A stretch of 64,000 nt of DNA, taken from the NCBI GenBank assembly GCA_937944855.1, contig CALFAY010000005.1, forward strand, positions 124,001-188,000, read 5' to 3'. This DNA comes from an uncultured Planctomycetota bacterium. Lineage in GTDB: Bacteria > Planctomycetota > Planctomycetia > Gemmatales > HRBIN36. The translations under genes and the position numbers were made by a program. Within the stretch, counting starts at the first letter, position 1. Each line of letters starts with the position of its first letter. Shown piece after piece: positions 1 through 8,368 of the stretch. Under the pieces are notes generated by a model. That model was given only the letters and a program-made list of their open reading frames with translations, was not told where the DNA came from and did no database searches.

Positions 1-1133
1 AGAAGCGGGCGAAGCAGAGCAGCTTGTTCGGCGAGGCGTTCGGTTTGTTCCTGCACCGCCTTTCGGGTTTGATCAACAGCGGAAGCCAGCTGCTCTACCG
101 GAGCCAGGCCACTCGTCAAAGAGGTCAGCCAAGTCTGCTGGGCCGTCGTCAAACGCTCCTGGTGCGCAACGAGTGATTGGTCCAATGCTCGGGTCAGAGC
201 CGCTGTCAGACGTTCCGTTTGCTGCCGTTCCGCGAGTTCGAGACGTGCCTGGAGAACCCGCAAGCTCTCGGCCCAGATTTCCGCCTGACGGCGAACCAGA
301 CTTTCCAAGCCGTGCAGGACTTCGCTCATGCCTTGGCGGACCACGCGGACGGCTTCGCCAGCAGCAGCGTCGCGATGCTCGAACCGATGGATCAGTTCCT
401 TCTCCGCGTAGGCATCCACGGCATCAAGAAGGCTCTGTTCGGCGCGATCCACCAGAAAGGTGGTGAACATGACGGCCATCGACAGCACCAAAGCCAAAGC
501 GGTCGTATCGAAGGCGACTGCCAACCCAGAAGTCACACCGCTGATCGAACCCGCCAGTTGCTCCGGGGTGACATTGCCGATAGCCTCGGTGATGCCGAGC
601 ACGGTTCCGAGGAACCCCAGGATGGGAATGGCCCAGGTGATGAATCGCACCAGTGCGTAGCCACCTTCGGCAGTTTCGGCGTCGTTGTCAGAGATGTGGC
701 GAAGGTGTTCGTCAAGCCCCGCCGCGCTTTCGCGGATCAGGACGTATTCCAACGCTGCCCGGGTTCGCCGAGCCAGGAGGCTTTGCTGCACCCACCGGGG
801 GGCGTTGTCCACTCTCTCCAACAACGGCCCCGCATGTTCTAAGGACAGAGGTTGGCCGTTCCAGGGCGGAAGGATGCCGCGTCGAAGAATCCACCGGTCC
901 GTTACCACTTGGTATCCCTTCACGGTCAGAGCGGTCATAGCCCACAAGAACAGGGCTGTTTCCACATATTCGACCGGATGTCCCGCCAGATAGCGGAACA
1001 ACAAGCTGTCCTGTTCCGCGTAGGTATGCAGTCCGACGTACAAGCCCGCAGTCAGACCTGATGCGACGGCGAACACGACAACATGCTGAGCGATTCGTGA
1101 AGCGGCGGTAGATCGCGGCAGTGCGGACGGCAT
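1..1133 (-). CDS. MotA/TolQ/ExbB proton-channel family protein, 3' end beyond the window
   Basis: This is an inner-membrane protein of the MotA/TolQ/ExbB family, whose members form the proton channel that energises flagella, Tol or TonB systems. The reading frame starts at the ATG at 1133 (GAGGA 7 nt upstream) and stays open to the window edge, so at least 377 residues are present and the C-terminus is missing. I see an N-terminal membrane segment (about residues 12-32), a second near 55-75, then the family's paired helices: FITWAIPILGFLGTVLGI followed about 30 residues on by TTALALVLSMAVMFTTFLVD. After these comes a long Gln/Glu/Leu-rich stretch that looks like coiled coil, longer than in a standard TolQ or ExbB. 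No ExbD/TolR partner is visible; it could lie beyond the left edge. The family assignment is firm, the partner and role are not. Confidence 0.82.
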   Translation of the reverse strand, partial: MPSALPRSTAASRIAQHVVVFAVASGLTAGLYVGLHTYAEQDSLLFRYLAGHPVEYVETALFLWAMTALTVKGYQVVTDRWILRRGILPPWNGQPLSLEHAGPLLERVDNAPRWVQQSLLARRTRAALEYVLIRESAAGLDEHLRHISDNDAETAEGGYALVRFITWAIPILGFLGTVLGITEAIGNVTPEQLAGSISGVTSGLAVAFDTTALALVLSMAVMFTTFLVDRAEQSLLDAVDAYAEKELIHRFEHRDAAAGEAVRVVRQGMSEVLHGLESLVRRQAEIWAESLRVLQARLELAERQQTERLTAALTRALDQSLVAHQERLTTAQQTWLTSLTSGLAPVEQLASAVDQTRKAVQEQTERLAEQAALLRPL

Positions 1134-1367
1134 GGCAGGGTCCTCGCAACATGTCCCTGGTTCATCATCGGTCAACGAAAGGGCGGGATTGTACTGGCTT
1201 TACCGTTTGGGAAAAGGCGTCTGCTTATCTCCGCGAACTGGACAAGCCGTAGGACTTGGTCAGGCTGGCTTAAAACCGGTCTGATTTGGGACCGGACCTC
1301 GGCCTGGAAGGTAGGGAATTGGCTTAAAATGGAAAGAGTGACTCAAAGAGGGAAGAGTACTGCGAGC

Positions 1368-1847
1368 ATGATCGTCGGCATCCTCTCCGACACTCATGAT
1401 CGCTTGGACCGGACAGCACGAGCCGTCAACCTTCTCAAGGAGCTTGGAGCGGAAGTCCTGGTCCACTGTGGGGACATCACGACGCCGGACATTGTCTGGA
1501 TTTGCAGTGAACTGCCGACGTACTACGTGTTTGGCAACAACGACTATGAAGAAGATCGGCTCCGGCTGGCCATCCGGGAATCAGCGGGCACTTGTCTTGG
1601 CTGGGGCGGAATGTTCATGCTGAACGGGAAGCGCGTCGGCGTGGTCCACGGCGACCGGCGAGATGAATGGATACGCTGCATCGGACAAGGGCCTGATTAT
1701 TTGCTCTGCGGACACACGCATCGCTGCCGAGATGAGCGAGCGGACGGGACGCGGATCATCAACCCTGGGGCTTTGAGTCGCGCGCCACTTCACACCGTAG
1801 CGACCCTCGACCTCGTCGCGGATCGTCTGCAATTTCACCAAGTCTGA
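1368..1847 (+). CDS. YfcE/MJ0936-type metallophosphoesterase
   Basis: Predicted phosphodiesterase of the calcineurin-like metallophosphoesterase superfamily, YfcE/MJ0936 branch, hydrolysing phosphodiester bonds with two metal ions. All metal-binding blocks are present in order: SDTHDR near residue 7, HCGDI, GNND, VHGD and GHTH, ending with NPGALSR, which is typical of the family. Using the ATG at 1368 gives 159 residues beginning MIVGILSDTH, as family members normally begin. An in-frame ATG at 1329 would add 13 residues with no family counterpart, so I prefer the shorter form. It converges on the EVE-domain gene with about 36 bp between the stops. The physiological substrate cannot be read from sequence. 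Confidence 0.88.
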   Translation: MIVGILSDTHDRLDRTARAVNLLKELGAEVLVHCGDITTPDIVWICSELPTYYVFGNNDYEEDRLRLAIRESAGTCLGWGGMFMLNGKRVGVVHGDRRDEWIRCIGQGPDYLLCGHTHRCRDERADGTRIINPGALSRAPLHTVATLDLVADRLQFHQV

Positions 1848-1883
1848 TAGCAGGGCCAGGATGCAGCGGTTTTAAGGGGCAGT

Positions 1884-2297
1884 TCAGCCAGATTTTCCGC
1901 CCATCTTGAGGATCCGCTTCCAAAGGGAAGTCGGGACGGGCATCACGGACAGGCGGCTGATGCGTACCAATTCCCAATCCGCGAAGGCTGGGTCCGCCTT
2001 GATATCTTGAAGCGAAACCGGCTTTGGAAGCCGGCGCACGGGCACCACATCAACCACGACCAGTTTGGGATCGTCAGCCTGAGGGTCCGGATAGGGATCG
2101 GAGTCGGCCCGCAGGACAGCGACAATCGCCAACTCATTCCCGGTGTGATACAGAAGGATTTCGTCACCTTTGCGGACTTTACGCAGGTGCATCAGTGCGG
2201 TGTTGTTGGCGACGCCGTCCCAGACGGTACGGCCTTCCCGCTCCAGGTCGGCGTAGCTGTAGTGACTTGGTTCCTCTTTGAAAAGCCAGTAAGCCAT
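1884..2297 (-). CDS. EVE domain-containing protein
   Basis: Single-domain EVE protein of the PUA-like fold; such domains are proposed to recognise modified bases in nucleic acids. The product is 137 residues from the ATG at 2297 and begins MAYWLFKEEPSHYSY, the classic EVE start. Further family blocks are TVWDGVANNTA, MRKG-like VRKGDEILLYHTG and the C-terminal LVRISRLSVMPV. A longer frame opens at 2402 but adds 35 residues outside the domain, so the internal start is preferred. It is transcribed convergently with the phosphodiesterase gene. The domain call is strong; whether the protein reads modified DNA or RNA is unknown. Confidence 0.9.
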   Translation of the reverse strand: MAYWLFKEEPSHYSYADLEREGRTVWDGVANNTALMHLRKVRKGDEILLYHTGNELAIVAVLRADSDPYPDPQADDPKLVVVDVVPVRRLPKPVSLQDIKADPAFADWELVRISRLSVMPVPTSLWKRILKMGGKSG

Positions 2298-2476
2298 GCG
2301 AAAGCCAGCGGATTCAAGTAATGATTGTGTACGGAGTCCACGCGGTTTACTGCGCTTCGGAATATTGGCAAATTCGGATAAGGCGGGCAAGAGCGAATGC
2401 AAAACCTTCTGTGGGATTTCCCGCGCAAGCCGAAATGGGAGTACCGTTCTCCTGGCGACTCGCAGGAGGACTGGCC

Positions 2477-2662
2477 ATGTGTCGTTGGACCTGTCACCGC
2501 ACTTTGGCAGAGGAAGCCGCTCGGGAACGTGAACGGGAATCCAAAGCGAAGTCCACGCGGCAAGGTGCCACCGCAGCGGAACCTTCCCGAGATTCGGGGC
2601 CTGAGCCGCGTCCCCATCCCTTGCCTCCCGACTTGCAGAAGTGGCTAGATCTAAACGCCTGA
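2477..2662 (+). CDS. small hypothetical protein, 61 residues
   Basis: A 61-residue frame starts at an ATG preceded by AGGAGGA with 6 nt spacing, one of the strongest ribosome-binding sites in the window. The product begins MCRWTCHRTLAEEAARER, has a charged, probably helical middle, a Pro-rich stretch and ends PLPPDLQKWLDLNA. It has no signal peptide or membrane segment. It fills most of the gap between the EVE gene, transcribed away from it, and the DUF4416 gene, which converges on it 7 bp after its stop. I recognise no family. The ribosome-binding site and fit to the gap are the main support; it could still be a chance frame. Confidence 0.5.
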   Translation: MCRWTCHRTLAEEAARERERESKAKSTRQGATAAEPSRDSGPEPRPHPLPPDLQKWLDLNA

Positions 2663-2669
2663 AGGGGCT

Positions 2670-3206
2670 TCATCCGCGAAGACGCTGCTTGTAATACTCA
2701 CGAGCTTTCAAGAGAAACTCGAGGACCAACGGTTCCCGGTAATCGGCATAGGTCCACGGCCAGGGCTGAAACGCTCCACCCCGGAACCGGAGCGTCACTT
2801 CGGCGAAGATGCCATCGCGGAGGTAGATGCGATGCTGCTGGTCTTTGGTCGTCGCCAGCACGAATTTACCCAAGCTCAGCAATCCAGGATCGAGATTCAG
2901 GGGACGCCGTTCCGCGAACGTCTGATCTGCCTTGATTTCCTCCTCCAGAGCATTGGTAGCTCGCTTGATTTCCGGCAGCGCATCTGCGGCCACCAGATCG
3001 GCAAAGGCCCACAAGAGCTTGGTCAGACCCTGTCCCATTTCCCGGGAATAGTAAGCCGTGTGATCGAAGCAATAGGACGGACTAGTCAGGGCGATCGGTC
3101 CGAAGCGTTCGACCAGCCGAGCTTTGGCCCATTCCAGAGCCGAGGCGTGGCGGCTGAACGCGGCCACAACTAACAGACAGGGCTTCGGCTCGCGGATCTG
3201 ACCCAT
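2670..3206 (-). CDS. DUF4416 family protein
   Basis: A 178-residue protein matching the DUF4416 family of conserved bacterial proteins of unknown function. Family-like features are the opening PKPCLLVVAAFSR, the block PIALTSPSYCFDHTAYYSREMG, split here by SPSYCFDHTAYY, the LNLDPGLLSLGKFVLATTKD segment and the C-terminal tail KAREYYKQRLRG. Known members are soluble cytoplasmic proteins often found in planctomycetes and deltaproteobacteria. The gene lies alone, with 87 bp to the next leftward gene (upstream in sequence coordinates at 3294), so it may be the last gene of the Bat operon transcript or independent. No function can be given. Confidence 0.82.
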   Translation of the reverse strand: MGQIREPKPCLLVVAAFSRHASALEWAKARLVERFGPIALTSPSYCFDHTAYYSREMGQGLTKLLWAFADLVAADALPEIKRATNALEEEIKADQTFAERRPLNLDPGLLSLGKFVLATTKDQQHRIYLRDGIFAEVTLRFRGGAFQPWPWTYADYREPLVLEFLLKAREYYKQRLRG

Positions 3207-3293
3207 GACCGGCTCTGGGGAAGCGTCTCCGACTCAGGGCCGTGAACGGACCTGATCATAGCTGTGCGGCGTTTCCCCGCCATTGTGTTCCGG

Positions 3294-4499
3294 TCAGACA
3301 ATGCCGACAAGCGCTGCGGATGGAAGAGGTTGTCGAGCGGTCCTTCGTTCCTTCTGCTGCACCAGCTCCATGAATAGTTGCTGAGCCTGCAATGCCAAGT
3401 CGTCCGGAAGGATCCTCACGGGGACGGGGGCGAAGCGAACCTGCTCACAGAGGCGCAGAACCGACTCCGCCTTACGCACCAAGCTCGTCGCCATACCCGA
3501 AGCTGTTAGAGCCTCGACGGCTTCCTGTGCCGTGATCTCTCCCGGCGGCAGGTTGCAGAGACACCGAATGACATCGGTAAGGCACCGCCACACTTCATCC
3601 GGATCATCGTGGAGACGAGGGAAGTCAGGAACTGCAACCACAGGCCGTGGCATCGGCATTTTGCCTGCCACCTTTCGCTGTCTGGCGGTCCGATTCGGCC
3701 AGAGGAAAGCCAGCGCGATGCCGACGAGAATTGCCGCAGGAAACGCAATGCCGATGGCCGTCAGGAGCCAGCCGCTCGACGAGTTGTCAGTCTCGAAGGT
3801 GTGGTCGCTTGCCGAACCGGAAGCAAGATTCTCCCTCTGGTCGCTCCTTGCCTTTAGCCCATCCGAAGCCGATGTCGGGTTGGGTGATACGGAGGCGACA
3901 GGGGGTTCAACGGTGATCTCTACAGGTTTGGTCTGATAGGTTCGGCCGTCTGCCTGCACGACGAAGGGCGGCAGGGTGAGGACGCCGGCACGCTGCGGAG
4001 TGATCCTGAAAAGGAAGCGGTATTCCGTGGGATTGCCACGCGGCTGCTGGAGAGCCAGCATGGCTTGCTGGCGGGTCTGCCGCAGCACGTCAAAGGCTGA
4101 CTGGTCGAAAAGCTGGAGGTCGCTCTGCGACATCTGTTCTGCCAACGTTCGCAGGGCATCGGCTTGGGCCTTTTCCACGGCTCCGATCAGAGAACTCAAT
4201 CGCTCGGATCCAGGAGTCTTTCGCTCCCGGGAGTTATTACTGGAGGGAGCGGTGGTCGGGTTGGGAGGCGGATCGGGAAGCCGCTCCACACTGCAAGCGG
4301 GAACCTGCGGCATCATCACATGCGGCTTGGCGACTGTGCCGCGAACCGTGATCTGAACCTCGAGACTCTCACCCACTGCCAGGCGCGTCCGGTCGGTTTG
4401 CAGAGAAATGTTGACCGAAGCGACGGCGTCGGAGTGGGAGAGGGCGAGCACGGTCAGGACCACTGGGAGAATAACGAGGTGACGAACTGCTTGTCGCAC
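3294..4499 (-). CDS. BatD-like protein, last gene of the first Bat operon
   Basis: Envelope protein resembling BatD (oxygen-tolerance family), which in other bacteria works with the VWA proteins BatA and BatB. It starts at a GTG at 4499 with GGGAGG 8 nt upstream, has a signal peptide (about residues 1-27), then beta-rich domains: residues 29-65 start SVNISLQTDRTRLAVGES, and a second block is FLFRITPQRAGVLTLPPF. A membrane segment follows (WLLTAIGIAFPAAILVGIAL, about residues 245-265) and a cytoplasmic helical C-terminus of about 120 residues. The middle holds a Pro/Ser/Asn-rich linker. It follows the BatC gene by 16 bp in a four-gene leftward operon. The BatD call rests on architecture and context more than on strict sequence motifs. 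Confidence 0.72.
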   Translation of the reverse strand: MRQAVRHLVILPVVLTVLALSHSDAVASVNISLQTDRTRLAVGESLEVQITVRGTVAKPHVMMPQVPACSVERLPDPPPNPTTAPSSNNSRERKTPGSERLSSLIGAVEKAQADALRTLAEQMSQSDLQLFDQSAFDVLRQTRQQAMLALQQPRGNPTEYRFLFRITPQRAGVLTLPPFVVQADGRTYQTKPVEITVEPPVASVSPNPTSASDGLKARSDQRENLASGSASDHTFETDNSSSGWLLTAIGIAFPAAILVGIALAFLWPNRTARQRKVAGKMPMPRPVVAVPDFPRLHDDPDEVWRCLTDVIRCLCNLPPGEITAQEAVEALTASGMATSLVRKAESVLRLCEQVRFAPVPVRILPDDLALQAQQLFMELVQQKERRTARQPLPSAALVGIV

Positions 4500-4515
4500 T
4501 GTGAAGCCTCCCTGG

Positions 4516-5958
4516 TTACCAATCCTTGTAATCTCGGGACTGATCGGGATGGTCTCGCCAAACGTCGTTAAGTTTGAGCCGCTGTTTACGGCTCTGCTCG
4601 ATACGCTGGATTGCCGAGCGGAGCGCCCTTTCGGCTTGGCTGGCAGCGGCAGAGTTCGGGTTCACCCGCCGACTCTCAAAAAAAGCCTGCCCTGATTCAT
4701 TTCGGTAAGAGGGACGGTCCGGACTTGTCCGCGGGTCGGGCTGGAAGAAGGCCTCGACCAGTTCTCGCGTGGCAGGTTCGGCAGCGATGGTTCCAATGCC
4801 CGACGGACCTGAAGAGACAGTTGATCCTGCTATGCTGGTTTGCGATGTCCCCTGTGACTGGCCTGGAGTGTCAGTGTTGGCCAGATTTCCCGCACCGGAC
4901 ATCAGAGAGGACCTGTCAGACGATTCGCCTGTTTTCGCTCCAACATCGCTGGTTTGATTTCGTGTCGGTTGCGACCCCGGCCGTGGGCGGCCGTCGCTTG
5001 GACCGGGAACGCCTCCGGGTTGTTCGCTCGATTGCGGAGACGGCTTGTCCCCATCGGAGCCGCTGCTCCGACCGGTGCGTCCTTGATTGCCCGCAACCTG
5101 AGACGGCTGAGGCTGCTGGCCGCCTTCCCTGCCGACACCGCTCCCCTCCCCGGGACTTGGCTGCGTCCCAGAACCAGACGGGCTGGCACTGTTACCCTGC
5201 TTCCCCAAGCAACTCTTGCACGAAGAGCACTCCTTGTCGCACTTCTTGCATTCTGCTCCACATACCGGACAAGTCTGGGTTTCGTTGGTTACTCTGCGGG
5301 AATCCGATTGGGAAGGCTCCTGGTCGGCGGTGTTGTCCTGACCTTGCAAGCTCTGATTACCAGCGTCTTTCCGCTCAGCCGCGGCAAGTTGCCGCGATTC
5401 CCGATCGGGGTGGGGGGTATCTTCCGGTTTCGTTTGCTCTGCGAGGTGTTGCTGCAACAGTTGCCTCGCAAGGGCCAGATTGTGACGGGCATCGCTATCC
5501 AAGGAGGATGATTGACCGTCGGATTCCCGCAGACAAGCCTCATACTCCTGGATGGCCTCGTGGAGAAGCGCCTGCCTCTCTTCTGCGGAAGCGGTGCAGG
5601 CTCGGCGAAGGAGGCAGTTCCCGCGATTGTAACTGGCTCTTGCCGACCGAATCCCTGACTCATTCTGCCGGACTGCGGCGAAGTCCTCGGCCGCGTCGTC
5701 GTCTCTTTGCAATTCGTACAAGGCAGCCGCACGATTGAACATGGCATGGCCGACATCCTCACAGCTCTGAAGAGCCTGGGAATACAGTTGGGCGGCCCGC
5801 TCGAAGTTGCCGTCGTGGAAGGCGTCTTCAGCGGCACGGAGAATTCCGTCCCGCTTCGGACGCATGAGCAGTCCAACGACCGCCAAGAGAATCCCCAGCA
5901 CAGCCACGACGAACAGACGCACTCGCACAGGTGAAATAGCACGTCGAAGCATGCTCAT
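4516..5958 (-). CDS. BatC-like TPR protein with a Cys cluster and low-complexity tail
   Basis: A 480-residue membrane-anchored protein. A hydrophobic helix spans residues 14-32, followed by TPR-like repeats (about 36-175) containing phrases such as AAEDAFHDGNFERAAQLYSQ. Residues 230-250 hold seven cysteines spaced CxxC-x3-C-xx-C-x3-C-xx-C-xx-C (C230, 233, 237, 240, 244, 247, 250), which could bind zinc. About 140 residues of Gly/Ser/Gln/Pro-rich sequence follow, then a charged tail. The TPR part and position match BatC; its ATG overlaps the BatB stop by 4 bp, indicating translational coupling. The Cys cluster is not a usual BatC feature. Function, by analogy, is as a scaffold for the VWA proteins on the periplasmic side. 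Confidence 0.72.
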   Translation of the reverse strand: MSMLRRAISPVRVRLFVVAVLGILLAVVGLLMRPKRDGILRAAEDAFHDGNFERAAQLYSQALQSCEDVGHAMFNRAAALYELQRDDDAAEDFAAVRQNESGIRSARASYNRGNCLLRRACTASAEERQALLHEAIQEYEACLRESDGQSSSLDSDARHNLALARQLLQQHLAEQTKPEDTPHPDRESRQLAAAERKDAGNQSLQGQDNTADQEPSQSDSRRVTNETQTCPVCGAECKKCDKECSSCKSCLGKQGNSASPSGSGTQPSPGEGSGVGREGGQQPQPSQVAGNQGRTGRSSGSDGDKPSPQSSEQPGGVPGPSDGRPRPGSQPTRNQTSDVGAKTGESSDRSSLMSGAGNLANTDTPGQSQGTSQTSIAGSTVSSGPSGIGTIAAEPATRELVEAFFQPDPRTSPDRPSYRNESGQAFFESRRVNPNSAAASQAERALRSAIQRIEQSRKQRLKLNDVWRDHPDQSRDYKDW

Positions 5959-7112
5959 TTCCTCCCGACCTTCGTCCTCGGATCCCGCACTTCGACCGGC
6001 AACTTGGGCGGGCGGATGATTGCGACCAACCAGCGTGACCCCCCGATGGCGGCCTCGTCATTCGTGTCGGCATTCCGACGCGAGGTTCGGATCCAGCCCT
6101 CAGCGAGCAGCAACAATAACGCGGGAAACGCGAACCAGCGATAGCGGGCAATCGGTTCCGCAACCACGCCAGGAGACTCGAGCTGCCGACGAGGTGCTGT
6201 CTCCAGAAGCTCAACCGCAGGGAGAATCGGCAGCGGCGTCGTCTCAGCGGCCAGATAGGCTCCGGATGTCAGTCGGGCTATTTCCCGGAGCGGGTCAGGT
6301 TGCAGTCGGACAAGCACGGTTTCCCCTTGGTGAGTCAGCCAGTGTTTCCGACCGGCTTCGTCGCGCAGGGGAATTGGCGAGGCGCGGTGAGGATCCCCGA
6401 CGCCGACAGCGAACACGCGAATCCCCGCTTGGGCGAATTCCTCTGCTGCTTTGCGGGCTGCCGGATCAAAATCGTCGCCGCCGTCGGAAACCAGGAGAAC
6501 ATCCGCAAATGGCCCCCCTTCGCCATCGGACTTTGGCAGGGCGGCATGGGTGCGTGCCAGGGCGGAGGCAAGATTCGTTCCACGGTCCGAGGCCATTGCG
6601 TCAGCACGCAGTCGCAGCGTCTCCAAGCTCGACTCCCGGAGGGCTTCCTGGAAATGATCAAAGTCCATCGTGAGGGGACAGAGTACGGCAGCCCGATCAG
6701 CGAAGGCGACTAAACCAATACGCCAACCGCCGCGCCGTTCGAGTTCCTTCGCCAGGGTGGCGAGATCGTTCTTGGCTCGATCCAGCCGGTTGGGCGGCAC
6801 GTCTTCGCACAACATGCTCCGGCTGACATCCAGAACGACGAGCAGATCTCGGACTTGCGAGGACGCACGGGGAAGGGTCTTTTTTCCCCAGCACGGCCCG
6901 AGCACAGCGATTCCTACGAGCACAAGCGCGGTTCCAATCAGCGTCGCTTTAAGTACGAGGCGTTGCGAACTGATCGGGGGAACCCGCCCCGGTGAACTCC
7001 GCCAGAACAAGGAAAGTGCGTGCAACTGGCGAATAACCCCCACGACGCAGGCTGCGACCCCTCCCAGGACGACCAGCCACCAAATGATGTTTTGAGGAAA
7101 TGCCAGGTGCAT
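5955..7112 (-). CDS. BatB-like VWA domain membrane protein
   Basis: A 385-residue inner-membrane VWA protein. Two membrane segments near the N-terminus (about 10-27 and 55-73) precede the VWA domain, whose metal-ion-dependent adhesion site (MIDAS) begins DVSRS at residue 95, with RGTN and VSDGGDD supplying the later ligands. A third hydrophobic helix lies near residue 340 (FAFPALLLLLAEGW). This membrane-VWA-membrane layout is that of BatA/BatB. The gene is 38 bp downstream of the BatA-like gene and overlaps BatC by 4 bp. Bat systems in other bacteria are linked to stress or oxygen tolerance and envelope function, but the exact role is unsettled. Confidence 0.82.
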   Translation of the reverse strand: MHLAFPQNIIWWLVVLGGVAACVVGVIRQLHALSLFWRSSPGRVPPISSQRLVLKATLIGTALVLVGIAVLGPCWGKKTLPRASSQVRDLLVVLDVSRSMLCEDVPPNRLDRAKNDLATLAKELERRGGWRIGLVAFADRAAVLCPLTMDFDHFQEALRESSLETLRLRADAMASDRGTNLASALARTHAALPKSDGEGGPFADVLLVSDGGDDFDPAARKAAEEFAQAGIRVFAVGVGDPHRASPIPLRDEAGRKHWLTHQGETVLVRLQPDPLREIARLTSGAYLAAETTPLPILPAVELLETAPRRQLESPGVVAEPIARYRWFAFPALLLLLAEGWIRTSRRNADTNDEAAIGGSRWLVAIIRPPKLPVEVRDPRTKVGRK

Positions 7113-7150
7113 GGTCGCTTAAGTGATCGATCTCTATCCGGTCAACCGGT

Positions 7151-8155
7151 TCAGCCGCCAAGCAGGAGAAATCGCGTACCTCGTAAAGAGGCTTCCGCGG
7201 TGACCAGCAGCAGGGCTGCGATCAGGGGTACCGGATACCAGTCTTCCTTCGTGACATGGTCCTTGCGGTTGATGCGGCTCTTCTCCAGTTGGTCGATCTC
7301 CCGGTAAACCTGCAACAGCCCTGCCGTGTCGGTTGCACGAAAGTAGCGGCCTCCGGTCAGCGAAGCGACACGCTCCAGAGTCGGTTCGTCAACCGTGTCG
7401 CCGGTCTTGGAAACGCCCGTGTCCGAAGCCGACAGCGAGCTAAGCGATTGATTGCCAATGGTCCCGATGCAATAGATGCGGATGCCGAGATCGGAAGCTA
7501 GCCGGGCGGCGGTGACGGGACTCATCGCATTGGCGACGTTGTGCTTGCCGTCGCTGACTAGAATCAGCACTTTTTGCCGCACCGGAGCGCTGCGAAGTCG
7601 GTCCAGCCCCCATGCCAGACCATCGCCGATATTTGTGTAAGGCCCCAGCGTGACGTCGTCGAGGCTCCTCAGAAGCGCGTCATGATCTGTCGTCAGGGGG
7701 CACAGGACATCCGGATGCCGATTGAAAACCACCAGGCCGATGAGGTCGTCGGGGAGGCCGGGAAGGCCCAGGCGTGGGTTTCCCTCGACGAAACTTCGGA
7801 TAGCGTGTTTGGCAGCATCCATGCGGCTGATAGTTTTGTCCCCGTCCAGGTAGTCTGAGAAGCCCATGCTCAAGCTGGTATCGAGAACGATCTGAATGGC
7901 AATGCCTTCGCGGCGGGTTTCCCGACCAGCGGATACCGTTTCGGGTCCGGCTAAGGCAATGACGATGCCGAGCAGTGCCGCCACTCGGAGTCCCTTGAGA
8001 ATTCGAGGTGCCCAGCGGCTCCAGCCGGCTAAGCGTACCGCCATGTTGCGTGCCGCCGGAAGTGGCACCGCGCTACGCCCACGCCGGCAGCCGGACATCC
8101 ACGCCAGCGGCAGCAGGGCCAGCAGAACGAAGGCCTCGGGAAAGGCCCAGGTCAT
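7151..8155 (-). CDS. BatA-like VWA domain membrane protein, first gene of operon
   Basis: A 334-residue VWA protein with the BatA layout: N-terminal membrane segments (about 5-20 and 53-70), a VWA domain with MIDAS motif DTSLS at residue 92, TNIGDG and VSDGKHN, the typical BatA end block LTGGRYFRATDT, and a final membrane helix (about 308-322). The start ATG at 8155 has GGAGGAGG-type pairing (GTGGAGGAGGCGTATG). It heads the operon BatA-BatB-BatC-BatD and is divergent from rnc. MoxR-type ATPase and DUF58 genes, which usually precede batA, are absent here. VWA family membership is certain and BatA-type assignment likely. Confidence 0.85.
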   Translation of the reverse strand: MTWAFPEAFVLLALLPLAWMSGCRRGRSAVPLPAARNMAVRLAGWSRWAPRILKGLRVAALLGIVIALAGPETVSAGRETRREGIAIQIVLDTSLSMGFSDYLDGDKTISRMDAAKHAIRSFVEGNPRLGLPGLPDDLIGLVVFNRHPDVLCPLTTDHDALLRSLDDVTLGPYTNIGDGLAWGLDRLRSAPVRQKVLILVSDGKHNVANAMSPVTAARLASDLGIRIYCIGTIGNQSLSSLSASDTGVSKTGDTVDEPTLERVASLTGGRYFRATDTAGLLQVYREIDQLEKSRINRKDHVTKEDWYPVPLIAALLLVTAEASLRGTRFLLLGG

Positions 8156-8233
8156 ACGCCTCCTCCACCGCGCACTTTCGGTCGCGACGTGGCTCCACGG
8201 AAGAAAACTGCCTTACCAACTATACGTCAGAAT

Positions 8234-8262
8234 TTGTCGAAAAGTCGGGTCGTGCGGATAAT
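8234..8262 (+). promoter_or_regulatory. candidate sigma-70-type promoter for rnc
   Basis: TTGTCG at 8234-8239 and GATAAT at 8257-8262 are separated by exactly 17 bp. This would start transcription near 8269 and leave a leader of about 100 nt before rnc. The leader contains a small hairpin, GATGCG/CGCATC at 8316-8321 and 8327-8332. A TATAGT on the opposite strand (8219-8224) could be the -10 element of the divergent Bat operon. Promoter consensus in planctomycetes is poorly known, so this is a pattern match only. Confidence 0.35.
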
Positions 8263-8368
8263 TCCAGAAGGAACGGACACGTCCGCATGCCAAACCGCCA
8301 ATCATCTCTCTTGGGGATGCGGCGGTCGCATCTTGCCATACCTGTATGCGGGCATTACCTTTAAGGCG

